Below, in pieces: positions 49,001 through 58,052 of a stretch of 64,000 bases of DNA. The DNA comes from a virus: IMG/VR virus record IMGVR_UViG_3300042384_001501, positions 20,405-84,404 of that record. One strand, written 5' to 3'. Under the pieces are notes generated by a model. That model searched no databases and was not told the origin of the DNA. It saw nothing but the letters and a program-made list of their open reading frames with translations. The position numbers and the translations under genes are program-made. The first letter of the stretch is position 1. Each line of letters starts with the position of its first letter.

Positions 49001-50059
49001 TTATGCTTCTACTTTAAATTTATTAATTTGTTGTGAAAAATATTCTTCTCTTGAAGACAAATATTTTTTAAATAAGTCAACTATTGAATTATTGAACTTT
49101 TCAGTTGAACTATATTTTTCTGCGGTAATAGTACCATTCTCATATAATTTTTCAGATATATTATCTTCTATCCAATTTTGGATAAAGTCAGCTACATAAT
49201 CAACCAACTTATCACTTTCTTTCACCCAAATACCATTATCTTGATTTAACCAATCAGGTACAATGTTAGGTACTATACCAATAACTGGACAATTTGAAGA
49301 CATAGATTCGATAGGATATGTTCCAAAAGAACTTTGAGGGTCTATCCATACTGATAAACAAGATTCTTTTAATGTGTTTGAAAATTCTTCTTCAGACAAT
49401 GCTCTCATATCTCTAAACGATACCCATCTAAATTGAGGAAATTTCAAATAAAATTTCTTAATAAAATTAATTCCATCTCTTTGTTCTCTAGAATGTACCG
49501 CAACAATTGGTTTAGAAGGATATTTTGATGGACTAAATTTTTCAGATATAACTGGTTCAATAATATCGTATGACACATTTTTCATTATTGGTGCCACATA
49601 ATTTTTTAACCACTCACTTGTGATAATACATTTAGGAAACCCTAATGATGACCAAGATTGACCAGGCGATAAAGTTTCTGTAATCCAATCAGCCGATTGA
49701 CATAATACAATTTTAGCACATGGTAATTTTGTAATTTGAGGCATAACGTACCCAAAAATTTCAGGTATAATAATAAAATCTTCAGGAGAAATTTCAAGTT
49801 GTTGACCCTCAACAGATGTGTGTGGAAGTTCCATAAACTCAGGACCTAACCATTCTGACACTCCAATGTAATCATTTTGTTCATGCAAGATAATTGGGTT
49901 AAATCCATTATTTTTTAAAGTCATTGCCATTCTGTAAGTGTGGGCAACAGACGCTTTAGCATTACCTTTAGTGTCTTGAACAAAAAAATAAATTCTTGCG
50001 GTTTTATTTTTTAAATTTTCAACAGAGGTTTGTAATTTTTGTAAATTTGTTTGTTCCAT
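49001..50059 (-). CDS. GT-B-type glycosyltransferase
   Basis: 352 aa. The N-terminal Rossmann half has RIYFFVQDTKGNAKASVAHTYRMAMTLK; the C-terminal half has KPIVAVHSREQRDGINFIKKF and CLSVWIDPQSSFGTYPIESMSSNCPVIGI, the E-x7-E-like nucleotide-sugar site of GT4/GT1 enzymes. Acceptor unknown. Probably works with the GT2 next to it to modify virion proteins or host glycans. Confidence 0.7.
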   Translation of the reverse strand: MEQTNLQKLQTSVENLKNKTARIYFFVQDTKGNAKASVAHTYRMAMTLKNNGFNPIILHEQNDYIGVSEWLGPEFMELPHTSVEGQQLEISPEDFIIIPEIFGYVMPQITKLPCAKIVLCQSADWITETLSPGQSWSSLGFPKCIITSEWLKNYVAPIMKNVSYDIIEPVISEKFSPSKYPSKPIVAVHSREQRDGINFIKKFYLKFPQFRWVSFRDMRALSEEEFSNTLKESCLSVWIDPQSSFGTYPIESMSSNCPVIGIVPNIVPDWLNQDNGIWVKESDKLVDYVADFIQNWIEDNISEKLYENGTITAEKYSSTEKFNNSIVDLFKKYLSSREEYFSQQINKFKVEA

Positions 50060-50071
50060 ATTTGTTTATTA

Positions 50072-50338
50072 TTAATATTTTTTTAATACTCCGATGTTAA
50101 GTAGAGTATTCCATGCAAGTTTATAAGGTAGACTAACTGCGCTTTTAGGACCAAGGGCCTCATCCGCGTCTTCTCTTTCGGTGATTAATACATCAATCAT
50201 TGTTTTAATCATTTCATATTTTACAACAGAAATATGTTGTTCAGTTTTACCCGACTCATCAATAGTCGGAGATAAATTTACTTGTGACTCAATCGTAGTG
50301 ATGTCCAAGTAATAGTGTTCATTAAATAAGGTCAACAT
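50072..50338 (-). CDS. Hypothetical protein, 88 aa
   Basis: MLTLFNEHYYLDITTIESQV, then EHISVVKYEMIKTMIDVLI and SLPYKLAWNTLLNIGVLKKY. From memory similar short proteins occur in T4-like phages near late genes. Overlaps the HAD gene upstream by 17 nt. Function unknown. Confidence 0.55.
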   Translation of the reverse strand: MLTLFNEHYYLDITTIESQVNLSPTIDESGKTEQHISVVKYEMIKTMIDVLITEREDADEALGPKSAVSLPYKLAWNTLLNIGVLKKY

Positions 50339-50990
50339 ATTTTATTTTTTCAATTTTTTTAATTAAATCTTTTATTGTGTCAATTTCACAGTTCGCAATT
50401 ACATCTTTATTATATGAAGTTTTAAATTTTATACATTTTTCAGGATATAATTTAATTAATTCAGGGTTTGAAGTAATAATTACATCATAATTAGAAAGTT
50501 TTTTTTGTAAATTGTTGTTATTATAAAAAATAACAGAATCAATTAAACATCCAAATTTAGATATAAAAAATAAAGATGCGGGTTTAGATTTACCCACGCA
50601 TTTTGAAAATATTGAAAAATCATATTTATTTTTTGTCGATTCAATTATTTCGTTTAAAGACACGAAAGTATCCATTTCAGTTGATGGTGAGTGACCAAAA
50701 ATTTGCATTACAAAATCTTCGTAAATAAAATTATAATAATCTTCTTCACTTGGAAATTTAAAATGATTTTCTAAATCCAAAGAGTTAACTGGTAAAATCA
50801 TTTCATAAATAAATGAATCTTGATGTTCGTTAAGAACTGTATTCCCCGATTCATCTAAAGTGTACGTTTTAATTGGTTCCGAGAATTCGTCAGTTTGAGT
50901 TTCTAAATAATTTTTTTCATATAATTGACTAATTTTTAAAATATTATCTCTTAAAACTCCGTCTAAATCAATACCAATTTTAGTTATCAT
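50322..50990 (-). CDS. HAD-superfamily phosphatase-like protein
   Basis: 222 aa. IGIDLDGVLRD (5-15) is HAD motif I with both Asp residues. Motif II/III equivalents may be DFSIFSKCVGKSKP and DVIITSNPEL. An insertion of about 100 residues follows motif I. Substrate unknown; phage HADs often act on nucleotides or sugars. It overlaps the PhoH gene by 11 nt. Confidence 0.6.
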   Translation of the reverse strand: MITKIGIDLDGVLRDNILKISQLYEKNYLETQTDEFSEPIKTYTLDESGNTVLNEHQDSFIYEMILPVNSLDLENHFKFPSEEDYYNFIYEDFVMQIFGHSPSTEMDTFVSLNEIIESTKNKYDFSIFSKCVGKSKPASLFFISKFGCLIDSVIFYNNNNLQKKLSNYDVIITSNPELIKLYPEKCIKFKTSYNKDVIANCEIDTIKDLIKKIEKIKYVDLI

Positions 50991-51717
50991 ATTTTTTTAA
51001 AATTTTAGAAATTATTGGGTTACGGACAATATCTTCGTCTCCAAAAACATGGATTGCAATGTCATTAACATCTTTAAATTTATCTAAAGCGTCAAATAAC
51101 CCCGAATGTTTCTTATCTTTATATCTATCAGTTTGCTCAATGTCACCTGAAATAAAAAACTTACTATTAAACCCTATACGAGTTAATAATAATTTCATTT
51201 GACCTGGAGAAGAATTTTGAGCCTCCTCAAAAATTAATATAGAATTATCTATATTCATTCCTCTCATATATGCCAATGCAAATACTTCAATTACCTCAAT
51301 TTGTTTTAATTTTTCTCTATTTTCTTTACCAATAATTTTATTTAATAAATAAAAAGATGGAAAAATATAAGGGTCCAATTTTTCTTCTAAATTTCCAGGT
51401 AACGAACCTAATTTTTCCTCAGCTTCAACAGCAGGTCTTACTATGATTATTTTTTCATATGGTGTCTTTGGGTCTTGTAATAAATCAACCGCACATTTCA
51501 TTGCAATAAAACTTTTACCAACACCAGCAGGACCTGAACAAATTGTAATTTGATTGTTAACTAATTTATCATAGTACTCTTCTTGTCCTTGTGACAAAAA
51601 TTTATTTTTAGTCTTACCTTTAATGATTTGACTAATTTGTTCTTTCTTACTAATCTTTGATTTTACCTCTGTTTGAAAAGTTTGAGGTTCTTTAGTGGGT
51701 GTTTTTTTTCTAGTCAT
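50980..51717 (-). CDS. phoH: PhoH-like ATPase
   Basis: 245 aa. Walker A SGPAGVGKSF, IIVRPAVEAEEKLGSLPGNLEEKLDPY, and Walker B SILIFEEAQN with KLLLTRIG, FISGDIEQTDR are characteristic of PhoH. An N-terminal basic extension of about 45 residues precedes the core. PhoH is common in large marine and T4-like phages; its role is still unclear, probably RNA-related. It lies between the HAD gene and the GDP-sugar genes. Confidence 0.9.
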   Translation of the reverse strand: MTRKKTPTKEPQTFQTEVKSKISKKEQISQIIKGKTKNKFLSQGQEEYYDKLVNNQITICSGPAGVGKSFIAMKCAVDLLQDPKTPYEKIIIVRPAVEAEEKLGSLPGNLEEKLDPYIFPSFYLLNKIIGKENREKLKQIEVIEVFALAYMRGMNIDNSILIFEEAQNSSPGQMKLLLTRIGFNSKFFISGDIEQTDRYKDKKHSGLFDALDKFKDVNDIAIHVFGDEDIVRNPIISKILKKYDN

Positions 51718-51732
51718 ATTTTTAATTTTAAA

Positions 51733-52731
51733 TTAATGGTTAACATTACCATCACTGTAATAAACAAACCAATAATTAATCATTTCATCTAACATTGTCT
51801 CAAATGTGTAATCGTGAGACCATCCTGTTGATTTAATTAATTTAGATGAGTCTCCTTTTAAATCGTGTAGTTCTTCAGGCCTTAAAAATTTTTCGTCTTG
51901 TGCCACATATTCTTTATAGTCTAAACCTAATGATGTGAAAACATAATCACAAAGTTCTCTAACTGAATGTGAGATACCTGTGGCACAAACAAAATCATCA
52001 GGTTTGTCTAATTGTAAAATTTCCCACATTGCTTTAACATAATCTTTGGCGTGTCCCCAATCTCGTGTTGCATCAAGATTACCCAATTTTAACTCATTAG
52101 ATAGTCCTAATTTAATCTTAACAGCTTCTTTACATACTTTATTGGTAACAAAGTTTGTTCCTCTTCTCGGTGATTCATGATTAAATAAAATTCCGTTTGA
52201 AATAAACATTCCGTAAGAATTTCTATAATTACGACAAATATTATAACTAAATACTTTGGAACAACCGTATGGTGATACAGGATTTAAAGGAGTAGTTTCT
52301 CTTTGAAACCCATCTGAATCTATAGTGTTACCAAACATCTCAGATGATGACGCTTGATATATTTTGGTATTTGGTTTAATTAATTTAACCGCTTCTAATA
52401 AATTTAAAGTACCTATACCTGTAACATTAGCGGTGTAAATTGGTTGGTCAAAAGATATTCTTACGTGGGATTGTGCTGCAAGATTGTAAATTTCATCCGG
52501 CATTACTTTTTGGATAATACTAATTAATGATGAAAGGTCAGTCATATCGGCGTAATGTAAAATTATTTTATCATATACGTTTTGTAATCTTGATGTTTGA
52601 TTTTCGGAAACTGAATTACGTTTAAGTGTTCCATGTACCTCATACCCCTTTTCTAATAAAAGTTCAGAAAGATATGACCCATCTTGACCATTAATACCTG
52701 TAATTAATGCAATTTTTTTATCCATTTTCAT
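51733..52731 (-). CDS. gmd: GDP-mannose 4,6-dehydratase
   Basis: 332 aa. NADP-binding ALITGINGQDGSYLSELLL, then IYNLAAQSHVRISFDQPIYT, YQASSSEMFG with the catalytic Ser/Glu region, and PYGCSKVFSYNICRNYR (YxxxK). NHESPRRGTNFVTNKV is the substrate-loop signature of Gmd. Converts GDP-mannose to GDP-4-keto-6-deoxymannose, the branch point to fucose, colitose or perosamine. Overlaps the next gene upstream by 14 nt, indicating a tight operon. Confidence 0.92.
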   Translation of the reverse strand: MKMDKKIALITGINGQDGSYLSELLLEKGYEVHGTLKRNSVSENQTSRLQNVYDKIILHYADMTDLSSLISIIQKVMPDEIYNLAAQSHVRISFDQPIYTANVTGIGTLNLLEAVKLIKPNTKIYQASSSEMFGNTIDSDGFQRETTPLNPVSPYGCSKVFSYNICRNYRNSYGMFISNGILFNHESPRRGTNFVTNKVCKEAVKIKLGLSNELKLGNLDATRDWGHAKDYVKAMWEILQLDKPDDFVCATGISHSVRELCDYVFTSLGLDYKEYVAQDEKFLRPEELHDLKGDSSKLIKSTGWSHDYTFETMLDEMINYWFVYYSDGNVNH

Positions 52732-53872
52732 TTATAATTTTACTTATTTTTTGAATTTCATTAATCGTTAAATCTTGATGATTTGGAATGTAAAATCCGT
52801 ATTTATCAATTAATTCGCAATTTTTTAAATCAATTTTTCCGTAGTTTTCATACCACATTGGTTTATTTGACATGTTACCTGCAATAAGTGGTCTAACTTC
52901 AATATTATTTTTAATTAATTCATTAACAATTTTTTCTTTATTTTTGTTAACAATTGGTAACGCAAAATTTGATATAAAATTATTATCATCAATTTTTATA
53001 TTTAAATCATTCACATTAATTAAATCTAAATAATTTTTAAAATTTTGATTTCTAATTAAACAATATTTGTCTAATTTATCAATAGCTCTAAGACCAATAA
53101 ACGCTTGTAAATCTGTAGACCGTAGATTGAACCCAGGTACGTAAAAGTTATATAAAGACGTGAAGTCATCTACAGAATATTTTTCACGTAATGATTTTTG
53201 TTTTTCTAACGGTAAATCTCTATCCCAACCGTGACTTCTCATCATTAATAATAAATGATAAAAATCTTCATCATTAGTATTAATAAACCCGCCTTCAATT
53301 GTACTTAAATGGTGTCCAAAATACATTGAAAAAAATGACGCAAACCCAAAAGAACCTAAATAATCGTTTTTATATTTTGACCCCATACTCTCACACACAT
53401 CTTCAAATAGTACAACGTCATATTTTTCACATAAACTTATAATTTTTTCCATGTCAGGAACTAAACCTAATGGAGATACTAAAATAAATGATGATGGGGA
53501 CTCGGTTTTAAAAATATGTTCTAAGTGTTCTAAGTCACAAGACAAATCTTCTAAATTACAATCACACATAATTGGTTCCATACCAAGTAATATTGGAGAA
53601 CTAACGTCTGTTGCCCAACTTAATGATGGAATTACTATTTTTTTATTTTTAATTTTTTTTGAATATAAAAAAGCGGCTAATGAAAGTAATATTGACGAGG
53701 ACCCTGAATTAACAAAAACCGAATATTTTGTCCCAATTTTTTTCGCCCATTTTTTTTCTAATTCAATAGTTAAATCACCTTTAGTTAACCTAGGTATCTC
53801 ATCTTGAGATAACCATTCTACAAGATACTTAATATCTTCTTTATTTATCGTATCACTTACTAATTTTATCAT
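52718..53872 (-). CDS. colD: PLP-dependent 3-dehydratase, ColD-like (DegT fold)
   Basis: 384 aa DegT/DnrJ/EryC1 fold: SGSSSILLSLAA, VVLFEDVCESMGS, then SFFSMYFGHHLSTIEGGF. The Lys that normally binds PLP is replaced by His in GHHLSTIEGG (His187/His188). This Lys-to-His change defines the sugar 3-dehydratases ColD (His188 in E. coli) and RfbH rather than aminotransferases. With Gmd upstream in the pathway, GDP-4-keto-6-deoxymannose would lose its 3-OH to give GDP-4-keto-3,6-dideoxymannose. It overlaps both Gmd and the reductase gene. Confidence 0.8.
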   Translation of the reverse strand: MIKLVSDTINKEDIKYLVEWLSQDEIPRLTKGDLTIELEKKWAKKIGTKYSVFVNSGSSSILLSLAAFLYSKKIKNKKIVIPSLSWATDVSSPILLGMEPIMCDCNLEDLSCDLEHLEHIFKTESPSSFILVSPLGLVPDMEKIISLCEKYDVVLFEDVCESMGSKYKNDYLGSFGFASFFSMYFGHHLSTIEGGFINTNDEDFYHLLLMMRSHGWDRDLPLEKQKSLREKYSVDDFTSLYNFYVPGFNLRSTDLQAFIGLRAIDKLDKYCLIRNQNFKNYLDLINVNDLNIKIDDNNFISNFALPIVNKNKEKIVNELIKNNIEVRPLIAGNMSNKPMWYENYGKIDLKNCELIDKYGFYIPNHQDLTINEIQKISKIINENG

Positions 53873-54761
53873 AAACTTGTTTTATACCTTTTTCAAAAGG
53901 TAATGGACTAAAATTGGGAAGTAAATTATTTAACTTGTCTATTGACACATCTTTTCGGTATTGTCCATCAGGTTTTGTAGAATCAAAATTAATTTTAATA
54001 TGTCCTAAGTTTAAAGAGTTTAACGAAATTTCAGCAATTTCTCTGATTGATAAATTTTCTTTATTTGCCACATTAAAACTTTCATATATATTCTTTGTTA
54101 AACATTCATTAATAACCCAAGCTAAATCATCGGAATGCATAAATTGTCTTAATGGATTTCCTGAACCAAATAAAGTGATTTCACTTTGTGATAGTTTATT
54201 GGCTTGAATAATCTTTTCAAGTAAGGCTGCGACAAAATGACTGTTTTCTCCCATTTTATCATTTTCACCGTATAAATTACAAGGTATTAAATATTGATAA
54301 TTAGTACCATATTGTTTGTTTAAAGAATCTATTTGGACTGCCAAACATCTTTTTGAATAACCGTAGGAAAAGTTAGTAATTGTTGGGGGACCTAAATGTA
54401 AATCAGTTTCATTCATTGGATATTTTTCTACTGAATCAGGATAAATACACGTTGATAAAATTCCAATAAATTGAGTAACCCCAAATTTATATGAATACTC
54501 GACCATGTAAGTATTCATCTTAATATTTTCAATAAAATAATCGTATGGTTTTTTTATGTTGTCAATAATGCCCCCAACCTTAGCTGCTAAATGAACTATT
54601 TTGGTTGGTTTATGTGTTTCAAACATACGTTTAACATCGTCTTCTTTAGTTAAATCATAATCTTTTGATGAAACGTATATTGAATGAGGTAGTAATTTTA
54701 AAAGTGATTTTCCTACCATTCCTGAACCACCAGTTATTAAAATTATTTCCTTATCTTTCAT
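53853..54761 (-). CDS. GDP-L-colitose / GDP-L-fucose synthase family enzyme
   Basis: 302 aa SDR. ILITGGSGMVGKSLLKLLPH, HLAAKVGGIIDNIKKPYDYF, ENIKMNTYMV, LSTCIYPDS, YGYSKRCLAVQ (YxxxK) and CNLYGENDKMG follow WcaG/Fcl. Fcl epimerises C3/C5 and reduces C4; ColC does the C5 epimerisation and reduction for colitose. Next to the ColD-like gene the colitose role is favoured, but fucose synthesis from the Gmd product is also possible. Overlaps its neighbours by 20 and 11 nt. Confidence 0.85.
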   Translation of the reverse strand: MKDKEIILITGGSGMVGKSLLKLLPHSIYVSSKDYDLTKEDDVKRMFETHKPTKIVHLAAKVGGIIDNIKKPYDYFIENIKMNTYMVEYSYKFGVTQFIGILSTCIYPDSVEKYPMNETDLHLGPPTITNFSYGYSKRCLAVQIDSLNKQYGTNYQYLIPCNLYGENDKMGENSHFVAALLEKIIQANKLSQSEITLFGSGNPLRQFMHSDDLAWVINECLTKNIYESFNVANKENLSIREIAEISLNSLNLGHIKINFDSTKPDGQYRKDVSIDKLNNLLPNFSPLPFEKGIKQVYDKISK

Positions 54762-55422
54762 TTAAATAATCTATAATTTTATGCCTATCAATATCCATTA
54801 ATCCCCTTTTGGTGTCAAATTCCCACTCAGTCTCCTCAAATCGTTTTAAAGTTTCTAATTTGTCCGATGTTAATTCATCATGTAATCTTATGTGATTAAT
54901 AGATAAATCTATTTGTTTAAATAAACTTAAACCATCTAACATAAAATATAAATAACCGTCATAAAAAACTGATTTAGATACACACCCAATAATGTCTAAA
55001 ATACTTTTCGATATTATTGGGAAATACCAAGTCTCGTTATGTGGGAATGCCGGATTATGATGTAAACAAATGAATTCACCCGAATACGGTTTAACTAAAG
55101 TATCCCATTTATCAGTAATTATTGTCATATCGTCATTGGCACAAAATATAAATTCCCCTGAAGATTTTTCATAAAGTTCATTATAGAATTCATTAAGAGA
55201 TGCGTACCCATTTTTTCGCCCCGAAACAACTATAGTTATAAAATTAAATTTATCATATGATTTTAAACCATTAATTGTTTCAGTATCATCGTCGTCTACT
55301 TTAACTAATATTTCAATATTATTTATATCATCACATTTATCAATTAAAGAATTTAATGTTTGTAATAAAAATTCGATTCTACCCCTACTTGGTAGAATTA
55401 CACTAATTAATTTTTTATTCAT
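54751..55422 (-). CDS. GT-A glycosyltransferase-like protein
   Basis: 223 aa. LISVILPSRGRIEFLLQTLN, ILVKVDDDDTETINGL and EFIFCANDDMTIITDKWDTL fit a GT2-like fold with the DDD/NDD acidic pair. Smaller than most GT2 enzymes, as often seen in phage and in 'glycosyltransferase-like' proteins of glycan clusters. Overlaps the HAD gene by 4 nt. Confidence 0.65.
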   Translation of the reverse strand: MNKKLISVILPSRGRIEFLLQTLNSLIDKCDDINNIEILVKVDDDDTETINGLKSYDKFNFITIVVSGRKNGYASLNEFYNELYEKSSGEFIFCANDDMTIITDKWDTLVKPYSGEFICLHHNPAFPHNETWYFPIISKSILDIIGCVSKSVFYDGYLYFMLDGLSLFKQIDLSINHIRLHDELTSDKLETLKRFEETEWEFDTKRGLMDIDRHKIIDYLNER

Positions 55423-55721
55423 TTTTTATCAAAAAAAATATTGTCGTTTATTGCTTTATCGTCAATAAAAATATCGGCATTTAATTTAATTCCAACTCTT
55501 AATTTATGATAGTTAACTCCCCAATCTTTTAATTGGGAAGATGTAATATCCTCCCAATTAATTCCGGTTGTTGAACCTCTTGCAGTGTCTATAAGAATGG
55601 TATTTCCATCATTATAAAGTTTATTTACTAAATTAATTCTTTCATGAAATGGTTTTGCGTTTAAATAATCACCGTCTGTATTGGTACAAAGAGTACCATC
55701 TAAATCAAAACAATAAATCAT
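55419..55721 (-). CDS. Small HAD phosphatase, capsule-type
   Basis: 100 aa. MIYCFDLDGTLCTNTDGDYL is HAD motif I with both Asp; NTILIDTARGSTTG is at motif II; DIFIDDKAIND is the C-terminal acidic motif. Short HADs of this kind are usual in capsule and O-antigen clusters, where they may remove a sugar phosphate. A 1-nt gap to the NeuB-like gene. Confidence 0.75.
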   Translation of the reverse strand: MIYCFDLDGTLCTNTDGDYLNAKPFHERINLVNKLYNDGNTILIDTARGSTTGINWEDITSSQLKDWGVNYHKLRVGIKLNADIFIDDKAINDNIFFDKK

Positions 55722-56558
55722 TTATTTTAAAATATTATTAACTTTTCTTAGTTTTTTTGCAATTGGTTTTTCAGTTTCGTATACCACTTTAACACCATCT
55801 CCCATAATTGACTCAATTTTTCTAATTCCTGAAACTAATTCCTCAGAGTGTTCAATTGACGCCGCTTGGTCTGAACCATACATAGTTCTATCTTTTGTAA
55901 TATGATACTCAATACATTCAGAGCCTATTGATACTGCCGCAAAACAAGGAATTAATCCACTTGCGTGATTTGAAAAACCTATTTTATAATTTGGGTATTT
56001 TTGTTTTAAAGTTTTAATATAGTTAATATTAAGTTCTTCATCTTTAGTTGGATAGGTACTTGTACACGCCAATACGTACTCAACATTTTTTAAAATGGAA
56101 AGTGCCATATTAATTTCTTCTTCAGTTGACATCCCTGTTGAAACAATTACAGGTTTTCCTGTCTCATTAATACCATTTAAAAATTCTCTGTCGGTTAATA
56201 AGGCGGACGCTATTTTATGGTACTTAACGTTACAATTTTCATTTATCAATTTTAAACTATTTAAATCCCAACATGAGACAATAAAATCCAAACCTAAATT
56301 ATTAGAAAACGATTCTAAAATTTTGTATTGTTCAATACTAAATTCTAAACCCATTTTTTGTTCACGATTAGTTGTCCCCCAAGGAGATTCTCTATATGCA
56401 TCTAATTCTTCTTTAGTATATACTGAGTCAATATCTCTTTTTTGAAATTTGACTGCATCACATCCTGATGATTGTGCTTTAATAATTAATTCTTTGGCCA
56501 AATCTAAATCACCATTATGATTAATTCCGATTTCTGCAATAATGTACGTTTTTTTCAT
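55722..56558 (-). CDS. neuB: NeuB-family nonulosonate synthase without SAF domain
   Basis: 278 aa from ATG 56558 (the longer frame to 56645 adds a non-homologous Arg/Ile-rich stretch inside a poorly coding AT run). YIIAEIGINHNGDLDLAKELI, GCDAVKFQKRDIDSVYTKEEL, SPWGTTNREQK, VSTGMSTEEEI, LACTSTYPT and IGFSNHASGLIPCFAA, EYHITKDRTMYGSDQAASIE match NeuB/SpsE. It condenses PEP with a hexosamine-type sugar. The usual C-terminal antifreeze-like (SAF) domain is missing: the protein ends just after the TIM barrel. Confidence 0.88.
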   Translation of the reverse strand: MKKTYIIAEIGINHNGDLDLAKELIIKAQSSGCDAVKFQKRDIDSVYTKEELDAYRESPWGTTNREQKMGLEFSIEQYKILESFSNNLGLDFIVSCWDLNSLKLINENCNVKYHKIASALLTDREFLNGINETGKPVIVSTGMSTEEEINMALSILKNVEYVLACTSTYPTKDEELNINYIKTLKQKYPNYKIGFSNHASGLIPCFAAVSIGSECIEYHITKDRTMYGSDQAASIEHSEELVSGIRKIESIMGDGVKVVYETEKPIAKKLRKVNNILK

Positions 56559-56581
56559 TTTATTTGTTTTTTTTATTTTTA

Positions 56582-57160
56582 TTATTTTTTGAAAATTTGA
56601 GATTCGACTAATTCTAATATTGTATGACCTAAAATCATATGACACTCTTGTATTCTTGCGGTATCATTTGAAGGAATGATAATTGATATATCTGAAATAT
56701 CTTTAATTTCTCCCCCATCATTACCCAAAAAAGAAATAACGTGACCAAGTTCATTTTCAATAGATTTAATTGCCTTTATTACATTTTTAGATTTACCTGA
56801 AGTTGAGAATGATATTAACACATCACCTTCATTAAAAGATGATTTAATCTCTCTTGAAAAGATTTCATCATATGAGTAGTCATTTGCTACTGCAGTTAAA
56901 TATGAAAAATTAGAACCTAATAAAACAACTTCTAAAGGGTTCCTATCAAAATAGAATCGACCACTTAATTCCGCAGATAAATGTTGTGCATCTGAAAAAC
57001 TACCACCATTACCACAAAAATAAACTTTGTTACCTCTACCGTAACATTCGATTATTTTATTTGCAACTAACTCAATATTTTTTAACATGTTAACATCGTT
57101 TAAAATATTTTGTTTAAGTTCAATAGATTTTTTAATATTTTTAATAATTTTTTCTACCAT
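56582..57160 (-). CDS. gmhA: SIS-domain sugar isomerase (GmhA-like)
   Basis: 192 aa. NKVYFCGNGGSFSDAQHLSAELSGRF is the GmhA/DiaA signature, followed by ALVVLGSN-like VVLLGSNFSYLTAVANDYSY, LISFSTSGKSKNVIKAI and the C-terminal ECHMILGHTILELVE with the zinc/active His region. GmhA isomerises sedoheptulose-7-phosphate. In this cluster it could provide a heptose or the sugar substrate for the NeuB-like enzyme. 4-nt gap to the methyltransferase gene. Confidence 0.85.
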   Translation of the reverse strand: MVEKIIKNIKKSIELKQNILNDVNMLKNIELVANKIIECYGRGNKVYFCGNGGSFSDAQHLSAELSGRFYFDRNPLEVVLLGSNFSYLTAVANDYSYDEIFSREIKSSFNEGDVLISFSTSGKSKNVIKAIKSIENELGHVISFLGNDGGEIKDISDISIIIPSNDTARIQECHMILGHTILELVESQIFKK

Positions 57161-57164
57161 TTTT

Positions 57165-58052
57165 TTATTTTTGACAAATTGAAATTATTGTATCTGTTAA
57201 ATTATTTTTATTTAAAATTTTAAAATACTCTCGGTCAATTGACCCCCCATTAATCTCTTTAAAAATATTTTGACCACCTGGTTTACCGTCCTTTAACCAA
57301 TATAAATGATTTGATAACCCATATCTTTGTAAACCATTTATTTTTATATTTTTAAATCCTGAGATTTTTAAATATTTTTTTAAACTGTTCTTTGTGTGAA
57401 GAATTAAATGTTCACTCCAAAAAGTATATTCTTTAAATGATTCCAAATTATACAATGTAATCAAAGCGTCATTTGCATTTGGTACTTCAATTATCAAATA
57501 CCCATCAGGATTAAGTATTGTATGTATTTTTTCTAAAATTTCAAGTGGGTTAGGAACATGTTCAAAAACATGAAATAAAGTAATTACGTCAAATTTTATA
57601 TTATTATTAATAATTTCTTCAATTGATTCAAATATGGTATAATTTAATTTTCTTAAATTATCTGCGATATTTTTTTGTGGCTCTAAACCACTAACATTGG
57701 TTGTCACTTGTTTTGCCATATCTAATACTCCACCTAAACCACACCCAAAATCTAAATAAGATTTATTTTCAATAAGATGGGATATTGATTTAAATCTTCT
57801 AATATCATCTCCGTATGTCAGTTCTAAAGCTTCATCTCTAGTTTTAGATTCCCAATATGAAAAATTTTCCATTTCTGTATAATGCTCATTTGATACGTGG
57901 TCTAAATTTTTAAGAAAAATAACTCCTGATTTTTTACACCTCATTACAGGTATGTTTTTGTTATCCCTTACATATGGATAAAATTCCTCAATCTTATTTT
58001 TATCGATTATTTTAAGGTCTATTAATTCTAAATATAAATTATTGTTTACCAT
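57165..58052 (-). CDS. SAM-dependent methyltransferase (class I)
   Basis: 295 aa. SAM-binding SYLDFGCGLGGVLDMAKQ, VSGLEPQKNIADNLRK, and FDVITLFHVFEHVPNPLEIL with YLIIEVPNANDAL are typical of class I sugar or lipid methyltransferases in O-antigen loci. An N-terminal segment with MRCKKSGVIFLKNLDHVS is common in such cluster enzymes. Overlaps the SDR gene by 7 nt. Confidence 0.8.
   Translation of the reverse strand: MVNNNLYLELIDLKIIDKNKIEEFYPYVRDNKNIPVMRCKKSGVIFLKNLDHVSNEHYTEMENFSYWESKTRDEALELTYGDDIRRFKSISHLIENKSYLDFGCGLGGVLDMAKQVTTNVSGLEPQKNIADNLRKLNYTIFESIEEIINNNIKFDVITLFHVFEHVPNPLEILEKIHTILNPDGYLIIEVPNANDALITLYNLESFKEYTFWSEHLILHTKNSLKKYLKISGFKNIKINGLQRYGLSNHLYWLKDGKPGGQNIFKEINGGSIDREYFKILNKNNLTDTIISICQK

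Noticed and set aside
52718-53872. Ordinary sugar aminotransferase (perosamine synthase type)
   Set aside because: The PLP-binding lysine position reads His in GHHLSTIEGG, which favours the ColD/RfbH 3-dehydratase group.
56559-56645. Longer N-terminus for the NeuB-like protein
   Set aside because: The added residues are not NeuB-like and overlap the end of the upstream gene; ATG 56558 gives the family start (KKTYIIAEIG).
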